From Burkholderiaceae bacterium (GTDB lineage: Bacteria; Pseudomonadota; Gammaproteobacteria; Burkholderiales; Burkholderiaceae_D): a stretch of DNA of 64,000 bases. The stretch is from contig JARLJG010000049.1 of NCBI GenBank assembly GCA_031291325.1, positions 99,974 to 163,973 of the forward strand, read 5' to 3'. Under the pieces are notes generated by a model. That model saw nothing but the letters and a program-made list of their open reading frames with translations, did not search any database and had not been told where the DNA came from. Below are positions 8,826 through 17,106 of this stretch, piece after piece. Position numbers and translations under genes: made by a program. Within the stretch, counting starts at the first letter, position 1. Each line of letters begins with the position of its first letter.

Positions 8826-10163
8826 TTATATCTGGTACGCCTTGCGCAGCAAGGCCAACGGATGCGCCAATTGCGTCTTTTTCAAGCCGGCTTCTTCCAT
8901 CCCCTGTTCGATATGATGGCCGGCCAACTGGCAGTCCGACGAAATGTAATCCGGCTCGTTGTTCGCCATCGACTTGAACACCGGCTTGCCGATCTTCATC
9001 GCGGTGGCGTGAAATTCTTTCTTTACGCCAAAGGTGCCGGCGTGTCCCGAGCAGCGCTCGACGATGTTCAACTTGGTGTCCGGCACCAGTTGCAAGGTCT
9101 CGGCGGTCTTGCGGCCGACATTTTGCACCCGCGAATGGCAGGGAATATGGTAGGAGACGTTGCCCAGCGGCTGCTTGAAATCGGTCTTCAACAAGCCATC
9201 GCGGTTGCGCGAAATGAAATATTCGAACGGGTCCCACATCGCATCCTTTACCAATTGGGTGTCGGCATCGTCCGGGAACATCAGCGGCAATTCCTGCTTG
9301 TACATCAGGGTGCAAGACGGAATCGGTGTCAGGATCGCATAGCCCGCCTTTGCCAGCTTGGCCAGATGCGGAATATTGATGTTCTTTTTCTCTTCGACCC
9401 CGGCCAAGTCGCCCTGCTCCAACTTCGGCATGCCGCAGCAGGCTTCCTTCTCCACCAGCACGTACGGAATCTCGTTATGGTCGAGGATCGCCAGCAAGTC
9501 GTGGCCGATGCCGGGTTCGTTGTAATTCACGTAGCAGGTCGAATAAACGGCGACCTTGCCGGGCGTCAGCGCGCCGTTCTTCACGTCGTACTGCCTGGAA
9601 GGCGCAGCTCCCGAGCGGAATTTTGTGGTGGCGAATTCCGGCAGCCAGGCGGTCTTGTCGACCGCCAGCGCATCTTCCAACAAGCTGCGCGCCAGCTTGG
9701 TCTTGTTTACCGCGTTGACGGTTTGCGTGACGATGGGAATGCCGGCAAACATGCCCAAGCCATCGGTGTTGGACAGGAATTTGTCGCGGAACGGTACTTT
9801 TCCGTTTTTAAACTTGACCGCCTTGGCACGCAACATCAAATGCGGGAAATCGAGATTCCACGCATGCGGCGGCGTATACGGGCACTTGGTCATGTAGCAG
9901 ACGTCGCACAGGTAGCATTGATCGATCGCCTTCCAGTAATCCTTCTTGTCGACCCCATCGACTTCCTGCGTCGACGACGAATCGACCAGGTCGAACAGGG
10001 TCGGAAAGGTGCCGCACAGCGAAACGCAACGGCGGCAGCCGTGGCAGATGTCGAACACCCGTTCCAATTCCTTGTTGAGCGATTCTTCGCTATAGAAATC
10101 GGCGCTCTTCCAGTCGAGCGGATGCCGGGTCGGCGCTTCGAGATTGCCTTCGCGATTGGACAT
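8826..10163 (-). CDS. (Fe-S)-binding oxidoreductase, HdrD/GlpC-like
   Basis: A 445-residue electron-transfer protein. Two [4Fe-4S] ferredoxin motifs lie in the N-terminal third (CHGCRRCVSLC and CYLCDVCYMTKCP), followed by CCG-type domains (KEACCGMPKLEQGDL; ERCSGHAGTFG) like those of HdrB/HdrD and GlpC. No membrane helix is present. Placed between rubrerythrin and DUF3501, it probably passes electrons to rubrerythrin in place of a rubredoxin, an inference from the neighbourhood and from the missing rubredoxin domain in the rubrerythrin. The second CCG motif has CSG rather than CCG, so cluster binding there may differ. Confidence 0.85.
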   Translation of the reverse strand: MSNREGNLEAPTRHPLDWKSADFYSEESLNKELERVFDICHGCRRCVSLCGTFPTLFDLVDSSSTQEVDGVDKKDYWKAIDQCYLCDVCYMTKCPYTPPHAWNLDFPHLMLRAKAVKFKNGKVPFRDKFLSNTDGLGMFAGIPIVTQTVNAVNKTKLARSLLEDALAVDKTAWLPEFATTKFRSGAAPSRQYDVKNGALTPGKVAVYSTCYVNYNEPGIGHDLLAILDHNEIPYVLVEKEACCGMPKLEQGDLAGVEEKKNINIPHLAKLAKAGYAILTPIPSCTLMYKQELPLMFPDDADTQLVKDAMWDPFEYFISRNRDGLLKTDFKQPLGNVSYHIPCHSRVQNVGRKTAETLQLVPDTKLNIVERCSGHAGTFGVKKEFHATAMKIGKPVFKSMANNEPDYISSDCQLAGHHIEQGMEEAGLKKTQLAHPLALLRKAYQI

Positions 10164-10278
10164 GATTTACCTTATGAAGCAGACAGACGGGGGCAACGCT
10201 ACGCAATGCAGGAAAATTCAGCAGCCGACCGACGCAGCCCGCATGCAGGCTGCGCCGTATGCGCAAACGTCTAATTGC

Positions 10279-10701
10279 TTAGTCGACCAGCGCGTCAAGC
10301 GCCTTTTGATAGCGATTGGCGTGCGAACGCTCGGCCTTGGCCAGCGTTTCAAACCAGTCGGCGATTTCGTCAAAGCCTTCTTCGCGCGCCGCTTTGGCCA
10401 TGCCAGGGTACATGTCGGTGTATTCGTGGGTTTCGCCGGCGACGGCTGCTTGCAGATTCAAACGGGAAGAGCCGATCGGCAGGCCGGTGGCCGGATCGCC
10501 GACGGTTTCCAGGTATTCCAGGTGACCGTGCGCATGTCCGGTTTCGCCTTCTGCGGTCGAGCGGAACAGTGCTGCAACGTCGTTCTGGCCTTCGATGTCA
10601 GCCTTGTTTGCGAAGTACAAATAGCGGCGATTTGCTTGCGATTCGCCGGCGAAGGCCGCTTTCAGATTGGCTTCGGTTTTCGAGCCTTTGAGGGTTGTCA
10701 T
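10279..10701 (-). CDS. rubrerythrin (ferritin-like domain only)
   Basis: A 140-residue di-iron peroxidase that reduces hydrogen peroxide. The four-helix bundle shows the expected glutamates and histidines: [72 protein letters not shown] (parts). The C-terminal rubredoxin domain of classical rubrerythrin, with its two CxxC pairs, is absent; the protein ends at ALDALVD. It must therefore get electrons from another protein, probably the Fe-S oxidoreductase 115 bases downstream. An AGGAGATAC ribosome site precedes the ATG. The 244 bases on its promoter side (10702-10945) hold no gene I can support. Confidence 0.9.
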   Translation of the reverse strand: MTTLKGSKTEANLKAAFAGESQANRRYLYFANKADIEGQNDVAALFRSTAEGETGHAHGHLEYLETVGDPATGLPIGSSRLNLQAAVAGETHEYTDMYPGMAKAAREEGFDEIADWFETLAKAERSHANRYQKALDALVD

Positions 10702-10945
10702 ATGTATCTCCTAGTGGGTCATGCTGCGGAAAAACATCGTGGGTATCGACGCCGTATTTCGGCAAATACCAAAGCGGGCGACAATTCAAAACCTGGAGTT
10801 GCTCAGATTTCTGCCGTATTGTGGACGCATCCAGAGAAAAGTTCAAATTGACAATTTCAATACCCGGAATAAACAAAGGCAATCGATTACTGACCATGAC
10901 AAGATTGTGACTATGGATTACCGAATGGTATTGGCGCAGTTCGGT

Positions 10946-12538
10946 TTAATCCTGCGCGAAAACCTGCAATTGCTCGCCGATGTCGCGCACCACCGACTCC
11001 CACGCACCGTGTGATTGCTGGCGGAAAATGCGGTGCTTCGGATACCAGGGCGAGTCGGTGCGGCCATGCAGCCAGCGCCACTCGCCGGCCTTGCGCAACA
11101 TCAGCCAAACCGGCTTGCCGAGCGCGCCGGCCAGATGGGCGACCGAGGAATCGATGCTCACGAGCAAGTCCAGTTGCGCGACCAATCCCGCTGTGTCGGC
11201 AAAGTCGGCCAAGTCGTCGCCAACGCAGCGCACCTGCGGCAACTGCGCAAGAATTGCGGCGTCGGCAGCGGAAATCGATTGCTGCAGGCTGAACCACTCG
11301 GCGTCGTAGGCGAACAAAGGCAGCAACGTCCGCAGCGGCATGTCGCGCGTCGGATTATTCAGCAAGCGCTGGCCTCCGGCCCAGACGATGCCGATGCGCG
11401 GCTTGCTGCGCTCGCCCAGGACGTTGCGCCACTTTTCAACGCTGGCTTCGGGCGCATGCAAATACGGAACATTTGCCGGCAAGGATTGCAAATCGCTGCC
11501 GAAAACCAGCGGCAGGCTCATCAACGGGCAATGCAAGTCGTGCGCCGGGAGGCTTGGCAGATTACTCACCACGGCGATGCTTGCACAACTCGCGCCACTG
11601 GCTGCGGCAACGCGCGCCGCGAAACCGTCGATCAGCGATTGCAAGGCAGTCGGCACGCGCAGCACGATGCGGGATGCGCGTTGCGCGATCAGCGGCAGAT
11701 AACGCACAAATTGCAGTGTGTCGCCCAAGCCCTGCTCGGCCCACAGCAACAGCACGCGCGTATTGTCCAGCACCTCGCCGCGCCACATCGGTGCGGCGGT
11801 CTGCAATTTGGCGCGGCGCAATTGTTCGGTGTCCCAGCGTGCCTCGAACAAGGGCCAGCCGGCTTGCAGTTCGCCCAACGCCAGGTGGCAATGCGCCTGC
11901 TCGATCACCACTTCCGCAAAGCCCGGCTTGTGCGCCAGCGCTGCGTCATAACTTGCCAATGCCTCCCGGTAGCGGGCGCTTTTCTGCAACACATTGCCGC
12001 GATTGAACAACGCGATTACATCGCAGGGATCGACGGCCAGCACCCGCTCGTAACAGGCCAGCGATTCGTCATGGCGATGCATGCGCACCAACAGATTGCC
12101 CATGTCGATGAGCGCGCCGATGTGGCAGGCATCGCGCTCCAGCACTTGTTGAAATGCCGTCAACGCATCGGTACCGCGCTGCAGCCGCAACAACAGCAGC
12201 GCGCGCTCATAGAGGGTCGAGATTGAAGCCGAAGGCTGGCTTGCAGCATGATCGAGCCTGGAAAACTCTGCCTGCAATGCAGCATCGCGCATTGCCAGCA
12301 CGTGCGCCATGTCGGGTTTCTGCGCCAGGCAGCGGTCGAAATCGGCAATTGCCTCCCGATGTCGCCCCATGCTCTGCAACAACGTGCCGCGCTGCACCAG
12401 GGCCACCGGAAAATCGGGCGCAATCGCCAGCGCGTCGTTGAGGCAACGCAATGCATCGTCGCCGTGTTGGTTCTGCGACAGCGCAATTGCTTGCGCAATC
12501 AATCCGACTACGCGTTGCACGTCGGCTTGACTCGTCAT
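10946..12538 (-). CDS. TPR protein with glycosyltransferase-9-like C-terminus
   Basis: A 530-residue protein. The first 290 residues are tandem TPR units (DDALRCLNDALAIAPDFPVALVQRG; CYERVLAVDPCDVIALFNRGNVLQ and similar, each about 34 residues). The C-terminal 230 residues resemble the heptosyltransferase/GT9 fold: LWAEQGLGDTLQFVRYLP, IGIVWAGG, LLVSIDSSVAHLAGALGKPVWLML and a WRWL..R.DSPWYP segment. Such TPR-GT proteins are often found with flagellar or surface glycosylation, but no partner is nearby. I start it at the ATG at 12538, five bases after the ispF stop; a longer upstream frame would lie wholly inside ispF. It may share the ispD-ispF transcript. Acceptor and sugar are unknown. Confidence 0.85.
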   Translation of the reverse strand: MTSQADVQRVVGLIAQAIALSQNQHGDDALRCLNDALAIAPDFPVALVQRGTLLQSMGRHREAIADFDRCLAQKPDMAHVLAMRDAALQAEFSRLDHAASQPSASISTLYERALLLLRLQRGTDALTAFQQVLERDACHIGALIDMGNLLVRMHRHDESLACYERVLAVDPCDVIALFNRGNVLQKSARYREALASYDAALAHKPGFAEVVIEQAHCHLALGELQAGWPLFEARWDTEQLRRAKLQTAAPMWRGEVLDNTRVLLLWAEQGLGDTLQFVRYLPLIAQRASRIVLRVPTALQSLIDGFAARVAAASGASCASIAVVSNLPSLPAHDLHCPLMSLPLVFGSDLQSLPANVPYLHAPEASVEKWRNVLGERSKPRIGIVWAGGQRLLNNPTRDMPLRTLLPLFAYDAEWFSLQQSISAADAAILAQLPQVRCVGDDLADFADTAGLVAQLDLLVSIDSSVAHLAGALGKPVWLMLRKAGEWRWLHGRTDSPWYPKHRIFRQQSHGAWESVVRDIGEQLQVFAQD

Positions 12539-12543
12539 GCGCG

Positions 12544-13044
12544 TCAGTTCCGGTAAATCAGTGCCACCGCTTCCGCCGCGATGCCTTCTTCGCGCCCCAG
12601 ATAGCCCAATTTTTCGTTGGTCTTGGCCTTCAGGTTCACCTGTTTGGTTGCCACGCCCAGGTCGGCGGCGAGGTGCGCGATCATTTGCCCGATATGCGGC
12701 GCCATCTTCGGCGCTTGCGCAATGATGGTGGCGTCGACGTTGCCGATCGCATAGCCGGCAGCGACCACGCGCCTGGCTGCTTCGCGCAACAGCACGCGCG
12801 AGTCGGCACCGGAAAATTGCGCGTCCGTATCGGGAAAATGCTTGCCGATGTCGCCCAAGCCGGCAGCGCCTAACAGCGCATCGGTAATAGCATGCAACAG
12901 CACGTCGGCGTCGGAATGTCCGAGCAAGCCGGTCGCGTGCGCAATCTGCACGCCGCCGATAATCAACGCCCTGCCCGGCACCAGCGCATGACAATCGTAA
13001 CCCTGGCCTATCCTGAATGGCGGCAAACCCGACGGCAAACTCAT
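12544..13044 (-). CDS. ispF: 2-C-methyl-D-erythritol 2,4-cyclodiphosphate synthase
   Basis: The MEP-pathway enzyme converting CDP-methylerythritol 2-phosphate to the cyclic diphosphate and CMP. The 166 residues contain the Zn-binding opening [11 protein letters not shown], the [12 protein letters not shown] motif, [12 protein letters not shown] and the C-terminal [22 protein letters not shown]. Length is standard (about 160). Its ATG overlaps the ispD stop by 4 bases, the usual translationally coupled arrangement; fused IspDF does not occur here. The TPR gene follows five bases later. Confidence 0.95.
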   Translation of the reverse strand: MSLPSGLPPFRIGQGYDCHALVPGRALIIGGVQIAHATGLLGHSDADVLLHAITDALLGAAGLGDIGKHFPDTDAQFSGADSRVLLREAARRVVAAGYAIGNVDATIIAQAPKMAPHIGQMIAHLAADLGVATKQVNLKAKTNEKLGYLGREEGIAAEAVALIYRN

Positions 13045-13739
13045 GCCAATCCTTTCAGATACAGTTCGGCCAGCAGCACATCCTGCGGCAAGGTCACCTT
13101 GAAATTGCGCGGACTGCCTTCGACCAGTTTCGGTTGCAAGCCCATCGCCTCGATGGCGCTGGATTCGTCGGTGACATCGTCGACCTGTTCCAGCGCGCGC
13201 CTTAGCATCGCGTAGCGAAACATTTGCGGCGTCTGCGCCGCCCACAAGCCGCTGCGCGGCACCGTTGCCTGCACCCGCCGATCGTTGCCGCCGCGCTTCA
13301 AGGTATCGACCACGGGCAGCGCCAGCAAGCCGCCGACCGCATCGTCGCGCAGGCTGTCGGCCAAATGCTCGATCAATTCGGTGGTCAGGCCGGGACGCGC
13401 GGCGTCGTGCACCAGCACCCAGTCGTCGGCAGCGGCGTGATCGCTCAACACGCGCAAGCCTTTCAATACCGAGACATGGCGGGTGGCGCCGCCGTTGAAG
13501 ATGATTGTCACGCGTTCCTGCAAATGCGGCGCGCCAGCCATCATGTCGCGGATGTTGGTGTCTTCCGCGCTCACCACGACAAAGGTATGGGTAATAATTT
13601 TGGAGGCGGCAAAGGTGTCGAGCACATGCAACAACATCGGCTTGCCGGCAATCGGCACGTATTGCTTGGGAGAACTCGACCCCATGCGCGCGCCGACGCC
13701 GGCGGCAGGGATCAAAGCGAAATGACGGGGAGAATTCAT
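13041..13739 (-). CDS. ispD: 2-C-methyl-D-erythritol 4-phosphate cytidylyltransferase
   Basis: The MEP-pathway cytidylyltransferase that joins CTP and methylerythritol 4-phosphate. The 232 residues open with the nucleotide-binding signature [20 protein letters not shown] and include [38 protein letters not shown] and [12 protein letters not shown]. The ATG at 13739 places the signature at residue 7, as in the family; the further upstream frame has no support. It overlaps ispF by 4 bases. Confidence 0.95.
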   Translation of the reverse strand: MNSPRHFALIPAAGVGARMGSSSPKQYVPIAGKPMLLHVLDTFAASKIITHTFVVVSAEDTNIRDMMAGAPHLQERVTIIFNGGATRHVSVLKGLRVLSDHAAADDWVLVHDAARPGLTTELIEHLADSLRDDAVGGLLALPVVDTLKRGGNDRRVQATVPRSGLWAAQTPQMFRYAMLRRALEQVDDVTDESSAIEAMGLQPKLVEGSPRNFKVTLPQDVLLAELYLKGLA

Positions 13740-13798
13740 TGTGAAAGCAGTGCAAATTCTGCTGGGCAAAATCAATATAGGTCTATTCTAACGACTTG

Positions 13799-14581
13799 TC
13801 AGGATTGCTGCTTCATGTCCGTTGCTATTTGTTCCGACAGCAGACGCTTGAATTCGGTCAAATCCTGCATATTCATGTCTGAAATCAACCAATAGCACAT
13901 GCCGGATTGGCTCCAGTGGATCAGTTGATAACCTTGCCTGGAGGCGGAGATTGGCGGCGTGCCGTTGTGCGCGGTTTCCGGCCAGACAAAAAGGTTCAGC
14001 AGATGCAAACGATGACGATACGCCATCGCCGCCACCGGACGTTGGTCGAGATAATCCAGCCGGCCGCCGACCAATGCATAGCCCTGCGCGGCAAAATCGT
14101 AGACGGTCGGCGAGAAATCCAGCTTGCCGCTGAACCAGGGCTTGACCGTATGTTGATCGGTCGATATCACATCCGACAAGTGCGCGACCATCAGCGAACG
14201 CGCGTGGCTGGCAACCACCTCGTCCTCGATCCTGTCCTGCAGCGACGGCGCCCCCAGGTACAGCGCAAACGTCACGACAAATGCCAGCGAGCAAGCGGTC
14301 GCCACGCCGAAATTGATCCAGGCCCACGGCCAGTCGGCAAATTTTCGCGCGCGCGGCGCCGGGCGCGGCAATGCAGCGCGAATCCGCTGCTGCAAATCGC
14401 CCGGCGCGGCATGGCGCGTCGCATGCGCCTTGACGGCAGTCTGCAATTGGCGCAATTGCCGATAGGCGGTCGCGCAGTCGGGGCAGGACTCGAGATGCTG
14501 ATGAAATTGCGTGGCAGTCGATGGCTCCAGTTCGCCGTCGAGGTACGCGCTCATCAGGTTTTGCGATTCGTGGCAATCCAA
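13799..14581 (-). CDS. anti-sigma factor with ZAS zinc finger
   Basis: A membrane anti-sigma factor of 260 residues paired with the ECF sigma gene just upstream. The cytoplasmic N-terminus has the zinc-binding anti-sigma pattern: an early His/Glu (CHESQNLMSAYLDGELEP) and H-x3-C-x2-C in HLESCPDC. One membrane helix is at about residues 90-115 (FGVATACSLAFVVTFALYL), and the remaining 140 residues would be periplasmic. I choose the TTG at 14581 because AAGGAGG lies 8 bases before it; an ATG at 14599 would swallow that ribosome site and overlap sigma by 17 bases. The signal sensed is unknown. Confidence 0.87.
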   Translation of the reverse strand: MDCHESQNLMSAYLDGELEPSTATQFHQHLESCPDCATAYRQLRQLQTAVKAHATRHAAPGDLQQRIRAALPRPAPRARKFADWPWAWINFGVATACSLAFVVTFALYLGAPSLQDRIEDEVVASHARSLMVAHLSDVISTDQHTVKPWFSGKLDFSPTVYDFAAQGYALVGGRLDYLDQRPVAAMAYRHRLHLLNLFVWPETAHNGTPPISASRQGYQLIHWSQSGMCYWLISDMNMQDLTEFKRLLSEQIATDMKQQS

Positions 14582-14582
14582 T

Positions 14583-15146
14583 TTATCCTCCTTCCGCATT
14601 TTTCTTCAGGAAGTCGCCCAGCATCTTGCGTCCGCGCGCCAGGCGCGACATGACGGTGCCGATCGGAATATCGGTAATTTCCGCGATTTCCTTGTAGGAC
14701 AAATCGTTGATTTCCTTTAACACGATGACTTCCCTGAAGGTCTGCGGCAAGCTTTCCAGCGCTTGATTCACCAAGCGCTGGGTATCGCGCGCGGCCAGCA
14801 CGCTTTCCGGGCTATTGCCGATGTCGTACGGCGAACCGTCCGCCTGACCCGCCGCCTGGCCATGGATGTCTTCGTCGAAACTGACATCCGCTTGTTCGTG
14901 CCGACCATCGCGCAGCGAAGTTAAATACACATTGCGCAAGATAGTCAGCATCCAGGCGCGCGCGTCGGTACCGCGAAAACCGTCGAAAAATTTGAACGCA
15001 CGCAAATAAGCGTTCTGCACCAGATCTTCGGCATGTTGATCGTTGCGGGTCAACCAGCGAGCCAGATTGTATGCGGCGTCCAAATGCGGCAGCAGCATGG
15101 CCTCGAATTCCCTGGTTCTGTCCTTTTGCTCCAAATGGCTACCCAT
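14583..15146 (-). CDS. ECF-type RNA polymerase sigma factor
   Basis: A 187-residue sigma-70 family protein with region 2 (DAAYNLARWLTRNDQHAEDLVQNAYLRAF..., then RAWMLTILRNVYL) and region 4 (SLPQTFREVIVLKEINDLSYKEIAEITDIPIGTVMSRLARGRK, in parts), the ECF layout without region 3. The anti-sigma gene follows with its start codon almost on the sigma stop, so the two are translationally coupled. The promoter side faces the exported phosphoesterase and cupredoxin genes, which are the obvious regulon candidates by position. Target promoters were not identified with confidence. Confidence 0.92.
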   Translation of the reverse strand: MGSHLEQKDRTREFEAMLLPHLDAAYNLARWLTRNDQHAEDLVQNAYLRAFKFFDGFRGTDARAWMLTILRNVYLTSLRDGRHEQADVSFDEDIHGQAAGQADGSPYDIGNSPESVLAARDTQRLVNQALESLPQTFREVIVLKEINDLSYKEIAEITDIPIGTVMSRLARGRKMLGDFLKKNAEGG

Positions 15147-15197
15147 TGTTACCCGTTGATTGTCGTCATCAACAACAGACTCGGCCTGACCGCGATT

Positions 15198-15231
15198 TAT
15201 TCCCTGAAAAAATAAAATATTTTAGGGAATA
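15198..15231. promoter_or_regulatory. dyad between sigma factor and phosphoesterase genes
   Basis: TATTCCCT (15198-15205) and AGGGAATA (15224-15231) are perfect 8-bp inverted arms separated by 18 bases of almost pure A+T, in the 161-bp divergent gap. The placement suits an operator or a promoter pair. No assay-backed motif is known to me. Confidence 0.35.
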
Positions 15232-15307
15232 TTTTGATCCTCCTTCGGATTATACGGTGTGTGGGCAAAGGCACATTGGCCTCCCCGACAACATGGAGCA
15301 AACCATC

Positions 15308-16213
15308 ATGATCGATCGCAGAAATTTCCTGAAATTAAGCGCCTTGGGCGGCGGCGCGGTATTCATGTCGGGCCTGTACGGTCGCGCGCTGGCCGCATCG
15401 GGTAGCCAATCTGCTGCATACGCCGGCACCGACGATTTTTACTTCGTGCAAATGTCCGATAGCCACTGGGGCTATAGCGGCGACGCCAACCCGGAAGCCG
15501 CCAACACCTTGAAAAAAGCGGTGGCCGCCGTCAACGCGCTGGAAACAAAGCCGGATTTCATCGTCTTTACCGGCGACTTGACGCATACCACCGACGACCC
15601 CGATCTACGGCGCAAGCGCATGGGCGAATTCCGCGCCATCGTCGCCGACCTGAAAGTAAAACCGGTGCATTTCATGCCCGGCGAGCACGACGCCTCGCTC
15701 GACAACGGCGCGGCCTTCAAGGAACTCTTCGGCCAGACGCACTACACTTTCGATCACAAGGGCGTGCATTTCATCGTGCTGGACAATGTTTCCGATCCCG
15801 GCGCGCGGGTCGGCGACGAACAACTCGATTGGCTCAAAGCCGACCTCGGCATGCAGCCGGCGAATGCACGCATCGTCGTTTTCACCCATCGACCGCTGTT
15901 CGACCTGGCGCCGAAATGGGACTGGGCCACGCGCGATGGCGACAAGGTGCTGGCCCTGTTGTTGCCGCATGCAAACGTGACTGTTTTCTACGGCCACATC
16001 CACCAGGAACATCATCACCGGACCGAACACATCGCCCACCATGCAGCGAAATCGCTGATTTTCCCGTTGCCGGCGCCCGGTTCGCAAGACAAGCGCACGC
16101 CGCTCGCGTGGGATGCTACGAAGCCATATAAAGGCTTGGGCATCCGCGAAGTGGAGACCGAGTTGAAAACGGCGGATTACCAACTATCCGAGTTTCCAGT
16201 GATTAAGGGCTAG
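15308..16213 (+). CDS. Tat-exported calcineurin-like metallophosphoesterase
   Basis: A 301-residue phosphoesterase probably acting in the periplasm. The N-terminus is a twin-arginine signal (DRRNFLKLSALGGGAVFMSG). Metal-binding motifs of the calcineurin-like fold occur in order: MSDSHWGY (D-x-H), FTGDLTHT (GD), GEHD (in place of GNHD/E), VVFTHRPLF and FYGHIHQEHHH (GHxH). I start at 15308 because GGAG lies about ten bases upstream; an ATG at 15293 would add five residues. Substrate unknown. The cupredoxin starts three bases after its stop, so the two form an operon, divergent from the ECF sigma/anti-sigma pair. Confidence 0.88.
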   Translation: MIDRRNFLKLSALGGGAVFMSGLYGRALAASGSQSAAYAGTDDFYFVQMSDSHWGYSGDANPEAANTLKKAVAAVNALETKPDFIVFTGDLTHTTDDPDLRRKRMGEFRAIVADLKVKPVHFMPGEHDASLDNGAAFKELFGQTHYTFDHKGVHFIVLDNVSDPGARVGDEQLDWLKADLGMQPANARIVVFTHRPLFDLAPKWDWATRDGDKVLALLLPHANVTVFYGHIHQEHHHRTEHIAHHAAKSLIFPLPAPGSQDKRTPLAWDATKPYKGLGIREVETELKTADYQLSEFPVIKG

Positions 16214-16216
16214 CAG

Positions 16217-16588
16217 ATGGATAATTCAAGAAGAAATTGGCTCGCCAAGGCGTTTACCGGCGTCGCGGCATGTGCGGGGGCTTATTCCGGCTTGGTCTTG
16301 GGTGCGCCGGAAGAGCGCGTCATCAAAATCCAGGCAAAGAGATACGCGTATACGCCCAATCGCATCGTGCTACGGAAAAATGAAGTGGTCGTGCTGGAAT
16401 TGACCGCGCTCGATTTCACGCATGGGTTCTCGATACCGGACTGGAAAATTCGCGCCGATTTGCTGCCGGGGCTAGCCATCCGCGTCCGCCTGAAACCGGA
16501 AAGCGCGGGCGAATTCGACTTCTTATGCGACAACTTTTGCGGCAGCGGGCATGAGGAAATGAGCGGCAAGATCGTCGTTGCCGATTGA
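16217..16588 (+). CDS. exported cupredoxin with a complete CuA ligand set
   Basis: A 123-residue protein: Tat-like signal (SRRNWLAKAFTG), then a single cupredoxin domain. Copper ligands of the binuclear CuA site of cytochrome oxidase subunit II are all present with exact spacing: His69 (DFTHGF), Cys104, Cys108, His112 and Met115 in CDNFCGSGHEEM; Asn106 takes the place of the carbonyl-donating Glu. There is no N-terminal membrane hairpin and no other oxidase subunit nearby, so this is a stand-alone soluble or signal-anchored CuA protein rather than a COX2 gene. It follows the phosphoesterase by three bases. Electron partner unknown; copper storage or N2O-reductase-like transfer are alternatives. 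Confidence 0.85.
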   Translation: MDNSRRNWLAKAFTGVAACAGAYSGLVLGAPEERVIKIQAKRYAYTPNRIVLRKNEVVVLELTALDFTHGFSIPDWKIRADLLPGLAIRVRLKPESAGEFDFLCDNFCGSGHEEMSGKIVVAD

Positions 16589-16599
16589 GCGTCGCCGCC

Positions 16600-16863
16600 T
16601 CAGTACGTGGTGCATTGGATAAATCCGCGCGGCCCGAAACAGTTGGTGGTGACCGGATAGCGCTCGCTGTTTTCCTTGCTATCGAGGCTCAATACGCAAC
16701 TGCGCCAAGCGTCGGAGTCGCGCTGGTAGCCTAGCTTTTCGCAAGCCGGGCCGTAGGTCTGGATCATTTGTTCGACTTGCCGCGTCGCTTGCGCGGTGCG
16801 TTCGGCTTGCGAAACGCATGCGCCTAGCAGACTCAACATCAATAAAGATATAACGATACGCAT
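16600..16863 (-). CDS. small lipoprotein
   Basis: An 87-residue putative lipoprotein. The signal peptide MRIVISLLMLSLLGAC carries a lipobox with Cys16. The mature protein has a helix (TAQATRQVEQMIQTYG) and four cysteines (ACEKLGY, SCVLS, NCFGPRGFIQC). The ATG at 16863 is preferred because AGGAG lies six bases away; the ATG at 16866 has only three. Converges on the cupredoxin gene. Function unknown. Confidence 0.7.
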   Translation of the reverse strand: MRIVISLLMLSLLGACVSQAERTAQATRQVEQMIQTYGPACEKLGYQRDSDAWRSCVLSLDSKENSERYPVTTNCFGPRGFIQCTTY

Positions 16864-16987
16864 CATCAACTCCTGCCGATTTTTTACATTTTTACCTATA
16901 AGTCGAGTTTAGCGCATCTGCCGGTCTTGCGCAAAACGCCACTTAAAGCCGGCAAATCGAACCCAGACATTCGCAAGAAGGTTCTTC

Positions 16988-17017
16988 CTCCCCTCGCCCG
17001 CTTGCGGGAGAGGGGAG
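16988..17017. repeat. REP-like palindrome, copy 2
   Basis: The stem CTCCCCTCGCCCGC / GCGGGAGAGGGGAG around TT (one mismatch) is the same family as 2578-2603, read from the opposite strand. It lies about 90 bases before mfd, in the gap after the small lipoprotein gene. Confidence 0.75.
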
Positions 17018-17093
17018 TCGTGCGGCAAGGCAACGTACATGCATTTGCCCAGGGATCAAACCGCAATACAGAGCACCCACGGAAAGCATCGTT

Positions 17094-17099
17094 TATAAT
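17094..17099 (+). promoter_or_regulatory. TATAAT box immediately before mfd
   Basis: A perfect -10 hexamer TATAAT ends seven bases before the mfd ATG (17107). A transcript from it would begin at or next to the start codon. No clear -35 (GAGCAC at 17071-17076 is poor) and no ribosome-binding site is seen between. Confidence 0.4.
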
Positions 17100-17106
17100 C
17101 TCGCCG

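Noticed and set aside
11015..12226. Forward frame of about 400 codons opposite the TPR gene
   Set aside because: Low-complexity His/Gln/Arg product without start signal; TPR repeats on the other strand are convincing.
16927..17106. Upstream extension of mfd
   Set aside because: It includes a dispersed REP palindrome and reads RLRERGVVRQG-type sequence with no family similarity; the N-terminus at 17107 is natural.
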